From NCBI GenBank assembly GCA_046498285.1, contig JAWOBA010000270.1, positions 1 through 13,413 on the forward strand: a DNA stretch of 13,413 bases, in the 5' to 3' direction. Numbering within the stretch: the first letter of the stretch is position 1; the number at the start of each line of letters is the position of its first letter. The notes beneath the pieces are model-generated. The model made no database searches. It was not told the DNA's origin and worked only from the letters and a program-made list of their open reading frames with translations. Positions 1-6,314 of the stretch are shown piece by piece. Source of the stretch: B33-G16 sp046498285 (lineage in GTDB: Bacteria; Desulfobacterota; DSM-4660; Desulfatiglandales; B25-G16). Both the position numbers and the translations under genes were made by a program.

Positions 1-190
1 CGATTTTCACCAGCCTCAAAAAGACGATGGACTTTTTTGAAGTGACTGGTGGGTTCCGGCTGGTAGAGCCTCCCGCTCGGAGAGGGCAAAACTCCCCCAT
101 GGATACGTTGCTGAAAAGACCAACCCGAGAGCCTCAGAACTGAAAAAAAGCCCATCGTCTTTAGATCAATAGGGGTTATGCAAAGGTCTC
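1..190 (+). repeat. MITE-like palindromic repeat, copy 1 (left end cut by window)
   Basis: This copy matches, in opposite orientation, the repeat at 13022-13190. By eye the first ~60 nt match at about 55 of 61 positions and the last ~54 nt at about 51 of 54; the middle differs in length and copy 1 is longer. It ends in CAAAGGTCTC (181-190), the same terminus as copy 2. An internal inverted repeat is visible: 20-38 (AAAGACGATGGACTTTTTT) pairs with 144-162 with one mismatch, so the element could fold into one long hairpin. The left terminus, about 20 nt, lies outside the window. No transposase is present, so any movement would be non-autonomous. It is probably a dispersed MITE or structured intergenic repeat. 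Confidence 0.85.
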
Positions 191-239
191 AGAGTAGTGT
201 GCACTTATACGTTAAATTCAGTGGTAATTATTTTGTGTA

Positions 240-256
240 TATATGATTAACATATA
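240..256. promoter_or_regulatory. Inverted repeat and possible -10 upstream of the dehydratase operon
   Basis: TATATG-attaa-CATATA is a perfect 6-5-6 inverted repeat about 105 nt before the first gene of the plus operon. It overlaps a -10-like TATAGT at 253-258 (5 of 6 matches to consensus). No convincing -35 box lies 16-18 nt upstream, so if this is the promoter it may need an activator. The sequence is AT-rich and a chance palindrome of this size is possible. Confidence 0.25.
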
Positions 257-361
257 GTTTACATGAGGGGGGGATGGAAAGAGGGAGCAAAGAAGGTACG
301 AATTGTATGAAGCAGGAAGAAAGCATAAATCTCAATAATACATTACCCTAGAAAGAAATCC

Positions 362-1174
362 ATGAAAGCGGAAATTTCGCCGGACATCACATCGGAAATC
401 ATAGATCAAGCAACAGAGTTCGGTGCATCATTGGCCGGAATTGCAGATGTGGAAGCAGTAAAAAATTCCCCGTCTCACCTCATCTATGGAAAGCTCGATG
501 CATATAAAACCGTCGGGAATATTGATATCAACGAAATAAGCCCGGGTGAAGTTGTATGGCCGGAAAATGCAAAATCAGTAATAGTCATTGCTGTGGTGCA
601 CTCTAAAGAAGAACCAGAATTAGACTGGTGGATGGATGGTTATACCGGGGGTACGCATGGAAACCGAATGCTCATGTCTATAAATGATAAACTCTCACAA
701 TGGATGAAAAAAGAAAAAGGAATACAGTGCACAAAACTCCCCTATCACATTGAGCATGGAGGAATTTTCCTTAAAGATGCTGCTGTTCTGGCAGGGCTAG
801 GATGTATAGGGAAAAACAACATGGTAGTGACCCCGGACTATGGACCTCGGGTCCGTCTTCGAGCAATGTTCACAGATGCCGGACTCGAAGCTACCGGCCC
901 TGTAGATTTTGATCCCTGTGAAAGCTGCAATATGCCGTGCCGAAGAGTCTGCCCGCAAGAGGCATTTCAAAAGACAATCTATCCAGAAGAGAAACCTGGC
1001 ATGACCAGGCTTCCGGCTAGGGCAGGTGCGTATAGCAGATATCTGTGCAATATGCAGATGGAACGCGATTATAAAAACAGTGAGCTAATCATGATTGAAG
1101 GACACCATAAACGGGGAGGATTAGTAAAATACTGCCGGCGCTGTGAACTGGCCTGCCCGGTAGGGGAAAAATAG
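362..1174 (+). CDS. QueG/reductive-dehalogenase-like double 4Fe-4S protein
   Basis: This 270-residue soluble protein resembles the corrinoid-dependent epoxyqueuosine reductase/reductive dehalogenase superfamily. Residues 140-170 carry the family signature AGLGCIGKNN followed by a PRVRLRAMFTD-like stretch. The C-terminal third has eight cysteines fit for two 4Fe-4S clusters: C186-x2-C189-x3-C193-x3-C197-P, then C229 with C258-x2-C261-x3-C265-P. There is no Tat signal, unlike respiratory dehalogenases, and no C-terminal HEAT region, unlike long QueG. The GRDYH-like stretch I recall from QueG reads GTHGNRML here, so it is probably not a tRNA-modifying QueG. It starts an apparent operon 43 nt before a 4-hydroxybutyryl-CoA dehydratase family gene. 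An electron-transfer or reactivation role for that enzyme is inferred. The Shine-Dalgarno is weak (AGAAAG). Confidence 0.8.
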   Translation: MKAEISPDITSEIIDQATEFGASLAGIADVEAVKNSPSHLIYGKLDAYKTVGNIDINEISPGEVVWPENAKSVIVIAVVHSKEEPELDWWMDGYTGGTHGNRMLMSINDKLSQWMKKEKGIQCTKLPYHIEHGGIFLKDAAVLAGLGCIGKNNMVVTPDYGPRVRLRAMFTDAGLEATGPVDFDPCESCNMPCRRVCPQEAFQKTIYPEEKPGMTRLPARAGAYSRYLCNMQMERDYKNSELIMIEGHHKRGGLVKYCRRCELACPVGEK

Positions 1175-1217
1175 AACCAGGTATTTAAGAAATAATCCAT
1201 AAAAATGGAGGTTTTCA

Positions 1218-2666
1218 ATGACTATGATGACCGCAGAACACTATGAAGAAAGTCTGAGGCGCCTGAATTTAGTGGTTTATATGTTTGGAAAGCGTATGGA
1301 AAATGTCGTGGATGATCCCATCATTCGACCATCCATGCAAGCCGTTGCAAAGACCTATGAGCTTGCCCATCGCCCGGAGCATGAAGATATTATGACTGCT
1401 GTCTCCCACATTACCGGTACCATCATTAACCGGTTTACCCACATTCACCAAAGCATTGGAGATTTAGTGAAGAAAAGCAAGATGGGGAGGTTGCTGGGCC
1501 GTGAAACAGGATGCTGCTTTCAGAGATGCGTAGGAATGGATTCCCTCAATGCATTAGATATGACCACATTTGATATTGATGAGAAATACGGAACAGAATA
1601 CCACAAGCGTTTTCTGAAGTATTTGGAATATGTCCAGGAACATGACCTGACGTGCTGTGGGGCAATGACTGATACAAAGGGAGACAGGTCTTTGCCCCCA
1701 CATAAGCAGGCAGATCAGGATATGTTTATGCATGTTGTAGAAGAACGGCAGGACGGGATCATAGTCCGTGGGGCAAAGGCCCATCAGACAGGGGCCGTTA
1801 ACTCCCATGAAATTATCGCTATGCCAACCATCACATTAAGAGAGGACGACAAAGATTATGCTATCTCGTTTGCCTTGCCCAGTGATGCTGAAGGAATAAC
1901 CTATATAATAGGGCGTCAATCGTGCGATACGAGAAAGTTAGAGCAAGGGACAATGGATAGGGGCAATCTGTTTTTTGGTGGGCATGAGGCATTGGTTATT
2001 TTTGACAATGTCTTTGTTCCCTGGGACCGCGTCTTTATGTACAAAGAGTATGATTTCTCTAGGCAACTGGTAGAGCAATTTTCCGCATATCACCGACAGA
2101 GCTATGCATGCAAGGTCGGTGTGGGAGATGTCCTTATAGGCGCCGCCCAAACAGCTGCAGAATATAACGGTGTTGAAAAGGCCTCCCATATCAAAGATAA
2201 GGTTGTCGAGATGAACCACCTGAATGAAACACTTTACTGTGGTGCTATAGCCTGCGCATCGGAAGGACATAGGGAGCAGAGCGGGACATACCTTGTGAAT
2301 ACATTGCTTGCCAATGTACATAAGCAAAATGTGACCCGTTTTCCCTATGAGATGGCCCGACTTGCACAGGACATAGCAGGTGGTCTATTGGCAACACTGC
2401 CGTCCGAAAAGGATTTCGAGTCAGATACAGTGGGAAAATGGATGGAGAAGTATTATAAAGGAAGGGCGGATATTCCCACTAAATATCGAATGCGAATTTT
2501 AAGGCTGATTGAAAACCTTACTCTGGGAACAGCAGCGACGAACTATCTGACAGAATCCATGCATGGTGCAGGCTCCCCCCAGGCGCAGAGAATCATGATT
2601 ACCCGCCGCGTGAACATGCAGGAGAAACAGAGAGCGGCAAAAAGACTCTGTGGCATTGAGTCGTAA
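1218..2666 (+). CDS. abfD: 4-hydroxybutyryl-CoA dehydratase family enzyme
   Basis: The 482-residue protein belongs to the 4-hydroxyphenylacetate 3-hydroxylase/4-hydroxybutyryl-CoA dehydratase superfamily. Known members use FAD and a 4Fe-4S cluster to convert 4-hydroxybutyryl-CoA to crotonyl-CoA by a ketyl-radical route, with vinylacetyl-CoA isomerase activity. Residues matching those reported for Clostridium aminobutyricum AbfD are all visible: C100 and C104 (CCFQRC), T191 (HQTGA), E257, H292, Y296, C298, K299, E446 and A451 (ESMHGAG). The cluster loop reads YACK where I recall YGGCK in AbfD, one residue shorter. A GGAGG Shine-Dalgarno sits 7 nt before the ATG. The enzyme is cytoplasmic and should be oxygen-sensitive. 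The substrate could differ from 4-hydroxybutyryl-CoA, since no partner CoA-transferase or succinate semialdehyde gene is in the window. The family call is firm; the exact reaction is less so. Confidence 0.88.
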   Translation: MTMMTAEHYEESLRRLNLVVYMFGKRMENVVDDPIIRPSMQAVAKTYELAHRPEHEDIMTAVSHITGTIINRFTHIHQSIGDLVKKSKMGRLLGRETGCCFQRCVGMDSLNALDMTTFDIDEKYGTEYHKRFLKYLEYVQEHDLTCCGAMTDTKGDRSLPPHKQADQDMFMHVVEERQDGIIVRGAKAHQTGAVNSHEIIAMPTITLREDDKDYAISFALPSDAEGITYIIGRQSCDTRKLEQGTMDRGNLFFGGHEALVIFDNVFVPWDRVFMYKEYDFSRQLVEQFSAYHRQSYACKVGVGDVLIGAAQTAAEYNGVEKASHIKDKVVEMNHLNETLYCGAIACASEGHREQSGTYLVNTLLANVHKQNVTRFPYEMARLAQDIAGGLLATLPSEKDFESDTVGKWMEKYYKGRADIPTKYRMRILRLIENLTLGTAATNYLTESMHGAGSPQAQRIMITRRVNMQEKQRAAKRLCGIES

Positions 2667-2667
2667 T

Positions 2668-2964
2668 ATGGGTGAAGCGTTGAAAGTGGGCCTGACATAT
2701 TGTGGGGGCTGTAACCCTGAATATGATCGGACTGCCCTGGTAAAGCATATACAAGAAAGTCTGCGGGGCAAGATAGAGTTTGTTAGACCGGAAAGCAAAG
2801 GTGTTGAGCTTATTTTGGCGGTAGAGGGATGCAGCACTGCATGTGCTGATTTGAGCGCTTTTCAAGGGATGGAAATTCGGGTTATTACTAGTATCGAGGG
2901 TGGGAAGAGGTTCATCCAAGAGATCAGAGCGCGGATGGGCTTATTCGCTGACCCAGGTGAATAA
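2668..2964 (+). CDS. Small CGGC-motif cysteine protein
   Basis: About 98 residues with two cysteine pairs: C12-G-G-C15 in LTYCGGCNPEYDR, and C55-x3-C59 in VEGCSTACADL. The predicted pattern is alternating beta strands and helices, with no signal peptide or membrane segment. The ATG at 2668 lies 1 nt after the dehydratase stop, so translational coupling is likely. A GTG at 2650, in the same frame and overlapping the dehydratase by 17 nt, would add six residues and is less likely because the conserved part begins right after the ATG. I do not recognise a characterised family. The four cysteines suggest a metal or Fe-S site, or a thiol-disulfide role, perhaps in maturing or protecting the dehydratase cluster; that is inference from position only. 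Confidence 0.75.
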   Translation: MGEALKVGLTYCGGCNPEYDRTALVKHIQESLRGKIEFVRPESKGVELILAVEGCSTACADLSAFQGMEIRVITSIEGGKRFIQEIRARMGLFADPGE

Positions 2965-2968
2965 ACAT

Positions 2969-3013
2969 ACACAACTCGCTGCTCTGTATTTTTATTCAGA
3001 GATACGAATGTGT
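2969..3013. terminator. Imperfect hairpin between convergent operons, possible bidirectional terminator
   Basis: The 66-nt gap between the two convergent operons holds a two-part stem: outer ACACA...TGTGT with CTCG/CGA pairing and one bulge (2969-2978 with 3005-3013), and inner CTCTG/CAGAG (2982-2986 with 2997-3001) around an AT-rich loop. There is no long U-run on either side, so termination strength is doubtful. Its position is what makes it plausible. Confidence 0.3.
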
Positions 3014-3030
3014 AACTACAATGAGGCGAA

Positions 3031-3450
3031 CTACTTCTTCAACTCATCCCATTTATAATCGATCAATTCAAGGAGAACGCTATTCACTGCCTTTGGATGC
3101 ATAAAGGCGAATTCACAATCCCGAAAGGGTCTGGCCCCTCCAATAAAGGGATAATCCTTAGCCTTCAACTCATCCATTGCCTCTCGGGTATTGTCCACAT
3201 TAAAACTAATGAGCATCACACCCTCGCCTCGTTTCTCGATAAATTTCGCTACATCCCCATCCGGCGTGGTTGATTCCATTAACTCGAAGCCTACTTCCCC
3301 CAACCAATATCGTGCCACCCTGATCTTTTCCAACTCATCCACGTAAGGATCATCTGGTTCCGGCTTTCCCAGAATGGGTTCCCAAATCTTTCGAGCTTCA
3401 TCCAGATTTTTTACTGCAATACATATATGATCTATCTTATTTACCTTCAT
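3031..3450 (-). CDS. VOC-family protein resembling methylmalonyl-CoA epimerase
   Basis: The 139-residue protein has the two beta-alpha-beta-beta-beta modules of the vicinal oxygen chelate superfamily and closely follows the methylmalonyl-CoA epimerase layout: IDHICIAV at 6-13 (H8, first metal ligand), FELMES around 55-60, AKFIEKRGEG at 68-77 and HPKAVNSVLLEL at 118-129 (E128, last ligand). The usual GxHHxxF segment, which supplies a metal-binding histidine, reads GVMLISF here (77-83), so one ligand is missing. It may be an epimerase-like protein with altered metal binding or a different reaction on the same kind of CoA substrate. It is the last gene of its operon, 10 nt after the ferredoxin, with GAGGG as Shine-Dalgarno. 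Confidence 0.82.
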   Translation of the reverse strand: MKVNKIDHICIAVKNLDEARKIWEPILGKPEPDDPYVDELEKIRVARYWLGEVGFELMESTTPDGDVAKFIEKRGEGVMLISFNVDNTREAMDELKAKDYPFIGGARPFRDCEFAFMHPKAVNSVLLELIDYKWDELKK

Positions 3451-3460
3451 GATTCCCTCG

Positions 3461-3667
3461 TTAAAAGGTTACCGATTCAAGTGGAATGGAAATAGCGTGA
3501 TCAGGGCAGATAAAACCACATTCATTGCAGTCTTCACATAAAAATTCAGTGACTACAATTCTATCATCCTGAAGTCGAATAGCCTCATCCGGACACACCT
3601 CTACACAGAGAGGTTGTGTTATTCCTCCACACTTTGTACATTTTTCCAGATCTACCTGAGCAGCCAT
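3461..3667 (-). CDS. 2[4Fe-4S] ferredoxin
   Basis: This is a 68-residue ferredoxin with eight cysteines. The second motif is classical, C44-x2-C47-x2-C50-x3-C54-P. The first is stretched, C10-x2-C13-x7-C21-x3-C25-P, with an insert (GGITQPL) where clostridial ferredoxins have two residues. The start is set by an AAGGAGG box at 3674-3680, 6 nt before the ATG at 3667. An upstream in-frame ATG at 3718 would add 17 residues overlapping the previous gene and is less likely. It probably carries electrons to or from the neighbouring OYE-type flavoenzyme or the dehydratase partner proteins. It sits 14 nt after the preceding gene in a four-gene operon. Confidence 0.88.
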   Translation of the reverse strand: MAAQVDLEKCTKCGGITQPLCVEVCPDEAIRLQDDRIVVTEFLCEDCNECGFICPDHAISIPLESVTF

Positions 3668-3681
3668 ATTGAATCCTCCTT

Positions 3682-4215
3682 CTATTTCGCTTCTGGTTTG
3701 TATAATCTTCGGAGACATACACCATCCCCGCTTGGAATGGCTTTTTGAGTCTCTATCATCAAATTTGTACCCAGGAAGGCATTTACCTCTTCAAGAAATG
3801 TTTGAAGATATCTATCGCAGCCTGCAAGATCCTCTTTCATAGAGGCACCGGCTTCTTTGGCAGAGGTGGGCCAGGGGCACCTTTCCCATGTAATAAAGAG
3901 TTCGTGAGGGCCTGCACCCTTTTCTATTTTAACCACAGCCCCATTAGTTTCTGCCAATCCTTGATATGCCCTTGCTACACTCATCATCAAGCCTTCTTCA
4001 CCCTTCAGTAAGTTCATGCGCGGGAGATAGGATTTTCCGATATCTTTGCCAATGATTTCCCAGGCCTTCACACCGATATCAAAGGGGTTTACATCAGGAC
4101 CAGCACATTCGATCGCTACCTGACGCATTTGATAAAATGTCCTTCGGTTTGCGCCTTGTGCACCCTGTAATGCCCTCCACAAGCGAGATATTTCTTTTTC
4201 TGAGTCAAGTGCCAT
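3682..4215 (-). CDS. Protein resembling the L-2-amino-thiazoline-4-carboxylate hydrolase family
   Basis: This 177-residue cytoplasmic protein has no signal or membrane segment. The C-terminal half, with RCPWPTSAKEAG (112-123), a DLAGCDRYL segment around C133 and a closing GDGVCLRRLY around C167, follows the pattern I associate with the L-2-amino-thiazoline-4-carboxylic acid hydrolase-like family: a CP motif, then a C-D, then a GD-C-x-R end. Many members of that family are uncharacterised and the named activity may not apply. C37, C113, C133 and C167 are the only cysteines. An AAGGAGG Shine-Dalgarno precedes the ATG. The gene begins 13 nt after the OYE gene. In this context it could bind or process the same substrate; that is inference. 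Confidence 0.6.
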   Translation of the reverse strand: MALDSEKEISRLWRALQGAQGANRRTFYQMRQVAIECAGPDVNPFDIGVKAWEIIGKDIGKSYLPRMNLLKGEEGLMMSVARAYQGLAETNGAVVKIEKGAGPHELFITWERCPWPTSAKEAGASMKEDLAGCDRYLQTFLEEVNAFLGTNLMIETQKAIPSGDGVCLRRLYKPEAK

Positions 4216-4228
4216 TTTTATCCTCCTT

Positions 4229-6211
4229 TTAGATCCGAATACCTATTCTATAACCATCATGAACCGCACTTGATAAATTTCGAGGAGTCAGTGCGTCACC
4301 AATTACAAAAAGTTCAATGCTATTCTCCTGAACCACGTCTTTCAATAGAGTGTTTGGCTCTCTTTCAGAGGTAACCACAGTATCTGCCTTCACCGGGATC
4401 CTATACCCATCATACGTTACCACAATAACCCCATCGCCGGTAATTTCGGCAATATCGCAATCGCTATAGGCTGTGACCTTGTGTTGTTTTAGATACCCAA
4501 CATATCGCCATAAAAATGAAGGATTAATATCCTTTCCAAGCTTTTTTTCTCTTCCCACGATGGTCACCTTTTTGCCTTGTTTGGCTAGGAAGAGGGCTAG
4601 TCCGATCCCTGGTTTCAGGTTTCCCCAGATAACAATATTCTCACCAACCTTGGCTGTTCCGTCCAGGACATCCAGCACCGAAACAACATTTTCTCCATCA
4701 AACCCAGGGGCCGTGCCCTTTATATACTGCGGACCGGTTGCCAGCACCACCGAGTCTGGCATTTCCTCTTCAATCAATTCCGGGGTTACCTCTGTCCCTA
4801 AATGAAACTCGACCCCCGCTTTTTCAGCCTTGACCCTTGAAAAGTCTATCTGCCCATAGAGCTCGTCATCTCCATAGGGTGCCTTCGAAGCTTCAATAAT
4901 GGTTCCACCCAATTCCTCTCTTTTATCATACACATGTACCTCGTGCCCTCTTTCCGCGGCCACCCAGGCACACTCGAGACCGGCTGGGCCAGCACCAACA
5001 ATCATAATATTTTTTTCCATCTCTGCTGGTTTGATCTGATATTTTTCATCCCATTCATGGGCACACACAGGATTAATGTAGCAGGTCATGGGCGCATCAC
5101 GGAAGAGCCGTGCAAGACAGACATTACATGCAACACAGGGTCTTATCTCATCCTCTGTTCCCTCTAAGACCTTTTTGGGCAAGAGCGGGTCGGCAATCAT
5201 TGGTCGGCACATTTCCCATATATCCAGCTTTTCCTCTCCAATCGCTTTATCAGGGAGATCGGGATGAAAAAGCCTGTAGGCCATCATGACGGGTACCTTA
5301 AGATGTTGTTTAGCGCGCTCAGCCAAATGGAGCCAACTTCCCTGGGGGATATCTCTGCTGATTACCGGGTAGATCGATTCCTGCCATCCTGCGGTAACAC
5401 TCATGTAGTCTATTCCTGCTTCCTCAGACATCTCATAGGTAATCATGGATTCTTCAGGTGTATTTCCACCTACATCGTCTAAGAGTTCGTCAGCACAAAG
5501 CCTGATCCCCACAGGTACATCGCCACACACTTTCTTCACTTCTTGAATGACCTCTACAACAAATCTCATCCTTCCTCGTATATCTCCACCATACTCATCC
5601 GTTCGCCTATTGGTATAGCTGGATACAAAATTGGAAAGGAGATAGCCAACGATTCCCGAAATCTCAACGATGTCAAACCCTGCCTTCAGGAGTCTTTCTG
5701 TGGCCTCAATGTGTTCCCGGATACACTGCTTGATGTCCGCTTTGGTCATTTCTTCGACTGGTCGAAAGATTCTTAATCGCTGGGGTACAAGAGATGGTCC
5801 CTGACAATATTCTGTCTCAACTCCACCGACCCGTCCACAGTGCATCAACTGGCAGCCGGCGACTGCCTTTTCTTCGTGAATAGCATCAGCAAGTCGTTTC
5901 AGGCCGGGAATGAATTTATCATCCCAGGCTGCGGCCTGACCAACGTATCCTTGACCCTGACGGTTTTTATCCATATACACACCCTGCATCGTGCATATAC
6001 CTCCGACAACACCTTTGGCCCTTTCCTTCAGATAGGCCACGCCTGCATCAGTAACAAATCCATCTTTACTGTTTAAGTTGTCCTCAGTTGCAGCATATTT
6101 GATTCGATTCGGGATCGTGAGGGTGCCTATATCAATAGGCTTGAACAGATGAGGATATTTTTTTGCCCCAGGGTATGATGAATAGTCCCAGTCAAATAGT
6201 AACGTACCCAT
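4229..6211 (-). CDS. Old-yellow-enzyme/FAD oxidoreductase of the 2,4-dienoyl-CoA reductase-trimethylamine dehydrogenase type
   Basis: The 660-residue protein has three parts: an FMN-binding TIM barrel (about 20-350), a 4Fe-4S ligand segment C359-x2-C362-x2-C365-x11-C377, and FAD/pyridine-nucleotide domains with GAGPAG at 406-411 and a late VIGDA at 636-640. Homologues pass electrons NAD(P)H-FAD-4Fe-4S-FMN to reduce unsaturated acyl-CoAs or enones. Tyr190 (GYL) matches the catalytic Tyr of E. coli FadH, but the GWHE histidine is GWQE here (Q277). The C-x2-C-x2-C spacing is as in trimethylamine dehydrogenase; FadH has three residues before the third Cys. The second dinucleotide motif is poor (WGNLKPG, 529-535), so NAD(P)H use is uncertain. 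It leads the minus operon, with AAAGGAGG before the ATG. The substrate is unknown. Confidence 0.87.
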   Translation of the reverse strand: MGTLLFDWDYSSYPGAKKYPHLFKPIDIGTLTIPNRIKYAATEDNLNSKDGFVTDAGVAYLKERAKGVVGGICTMQGVYMDKNRQGQGYVGQAAAWDDKFIPGLKRLADAIHEEKAVAGCQLMHCGRVGGVETEYCQGPSLVPQRLRIFRPVEEMTKADIKQCIREHIEATERLLKAGFDIVEISGIVGYLLSNFVSSYTNRRTDEYGGDIRGRMRFVVEVIQEVKKVCGDVPVGIRLCADELLDDVGGNTPEESMITYEMSEEAGIDYMSVTAGWQESIYPVISRDIPQGSWLHLAERAKQHLKVPVMMAYRLFHPDLPDKAIGEEKLDIWEMCRPMIADPLLPKKVLEGTEDEIRPCVACNVCLARLFRDAPMTCYINPVCAHEWDEKYQIKPAEMEKNIMIVGAGPAGLECAWVAAERGHEVHVYDKREELGGTIIEASKAPYGDDELYGQIDFSRVKAEKAGVEFHLGTEVTPELIEEEMPDSVVLATGPQYIKGTAPGFDGENVVSVLDVLDGTAKVGENIVIWGNLKPGIGLALFLAKQGKKVTIVGREKKLGKDINPSFLWRYVGYLKQHKVTAYSDCDIAEITGDGVIVVTYDGYRIPVKADTVVTSEREPNTLLKDVVQENSIELFVIGDALTPRNLSSAVHDGYRIGIRI

Positions 6212-6245
6212 GTTTCTGGCCTCCTTTTTTAGTAGAAATCATTTG

Positions 6246-6260
6246 TGTATACAGTATACA
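6246..6260. promoter_or_regulatory. Perfect 7-1-7 palindrome, candidate GntR-type operator
   Basis: TGTATAC-A-GTATACA is a perfect inverted repeat in the 5' leader of the OYE operon, 34 nt before its ATG and about 11 nt after the -10 box. GTATAC-centred palindromes are typical of GntR-family (FadR/VanR-like) repressors. Its place just downstream of the predicted transcription start fits repression by roadblock or polymerase exclusion. No regulator gene is in the window. Confidence 0.6.
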
Positions 6261-6271
6261 AGATAGCAAGA

Positions 6272-6300
6272 AATATATTGAAAGCCTATGTTGATGTCAA
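6272..6300 (-). promoter_or_regulatory. Sigma-70-type promoter of the OYE operon
   Basis: On the minus strand, TTGACA (6300-6295, perfect -35) is followed after exactly 17 nt by TATATT (6277-6272, 5 of 6 matches to TATAAT). The predicted start is near 6265, just before the palindrome at 6260-6246. The leader to the ATG at 6211 is about 55 nt. This is the strongest promoter match seen in the window. Confidence 0.7.
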
Positions 6301-6314
6301 GAATAAAACCCTCT

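Noticed and set aside
2599..2919. Minus-strand open frame of 106 codons opposite the dehydratase end and CGGC protein
   Set aside because: It is antisense to two well-supported genes, has no Shine-Dalgarno and no family signature.
3461..3718. Longer ferredoxin start with 17 extra residues
   Set aside because: A strong AAGGAGG box sits just before the inner ATG at 3667, and the longer form overlaps the upstream gene by 37 nt.
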